5,626 nucleotides of DNA from Candidatus Omnitrophota bacterium (GTDB lineage: Bacteria > Omnitrophota > Gorgyraeia > Gygaellales > Profunditerraquicolaceae). The DNA lies in assembly GCA_020061545.1 (NCBI GenBank), contig JAGUYA010000028.1:1-5626 (forward strand), given 5' to 3'. Below the pieces are notes generated by a model, which worked only from the letters and a program-made list of their open reading frames with translations, searched no databases and was not told where the DNA came from. The stretch's first letter is position 1. Every line of letters begins with the position of its first letter. Both the position numbers and the translations under genes were made by a program. Below, in pieces: positions 5,574 to 5,626 of this stretch.

Positions 5574-5626
5574 GCGTTTACTGTGAACCGTGTACCGTTT
5601 ACCGTATAATACGGTTAACGGTAAAC
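5574..5626. repeat. Intergenic heptamer repeat element, copy 3 (cut by the window end)
   Basis: Four consecutive heptamers start at 5575: CGTTTAC, TGTGAAC, CGTGTAC and CGTTTAC. A palindrome follows, with arms 5590-5607 and 5609-5626 centred on 5608 and 16 of 18 positions complementary. It shares variant units with copy 2: 5583-5597 is the reverse complement of 4664-4678 at 14 of 15 positions. ACGGTTAACGGTAA also occurs in both copies. The CCGCTC spacer of copies 1 and 2 is not seen here, so this is either a different arrangement or an incomplete copy. The element touches the last base and probably continues. Confidence 0.85.

Noticed and set aside
1..5626. Insertion sequence or composite transposon bounded by elements 1 and 2
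   Set aside because: There is no transposase or recombinase between them, only housekeeping genes, and no target-site duplications could be recognised.

Overview
This window is an ordinary bacterial housekeeping segment. It holds four complete protein genes, all on the + strand: dnaK (Hsp70 chaperone), dnaJ (its Hsp40 co-chaperone), a DUF1015-family gene of unknown function, and accD (beta subunit of acetyl-CoA carboxylase carboxyltransferase). I see no RNA gene, transposase, CRISPR array or phage gene. TAG, TAA and TGA are each used as stops, which fits genetic code 11. The unusual material is the intergenic DNA.

Organism: the sequence has moderate GC and genes read in one direction. It also has dispersed intergenic copies of a heptamer, CGTTTAC, arranged as hairpins. 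DnaK lacks the roughly 20-residue N-terminal insertion of proteobacterial DnaK and, from memory, looks like the type also found in archaea such as Thermoplasma. Together this suggests an uncultured candidate-phylum bacterium. Candidatus Omnitrophota or a relative in the PVC neighbourhood is my best guess, but it is a low-confidence inference and not a sequence match.

Layout: positions 1-77 hold repeat element 1 (minus orientation), followed by a strong Shine-Dalgarno and dnaK (104-2008). A 55-base spacer with an 11-bp-class hairpin and a perfect 10-base tandem duplication leads into dnaJ (2064-3221). A 78-base spacer with overlapping alternative hairpins precedes the DUF1015 gene (3300-4577). 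The 135-base gap before accD is mostly repeat element 2 (plus orientation, homologous to element 1 along its whole length). accD occupies 4713-5552. The window ends inside a third heptamer element (5574-5626). No gene-free stretch exceeds 300 bases.

How it works together: DnaK and DnaJ form the ATP-driven protein-folding machine; grpE, the third partner, is not in the window and may lie upstream. AccD works with AccA (not here) to move carboxyl groups from biotin to acetyl-CoA in fatty-acid synthesis. The DUF1015 gene has no known role in either process, and its position may simply reflect conserved gene order. Candidate sigma70-type promoters lie at the 3' ends of the DUF1015 gene and accD, each immediately upstream of a repeat element. 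The elements would then form the 5' leaders of the next transcripts. This promoter-plus-repeat arrangement is the most noteworthy signal here.
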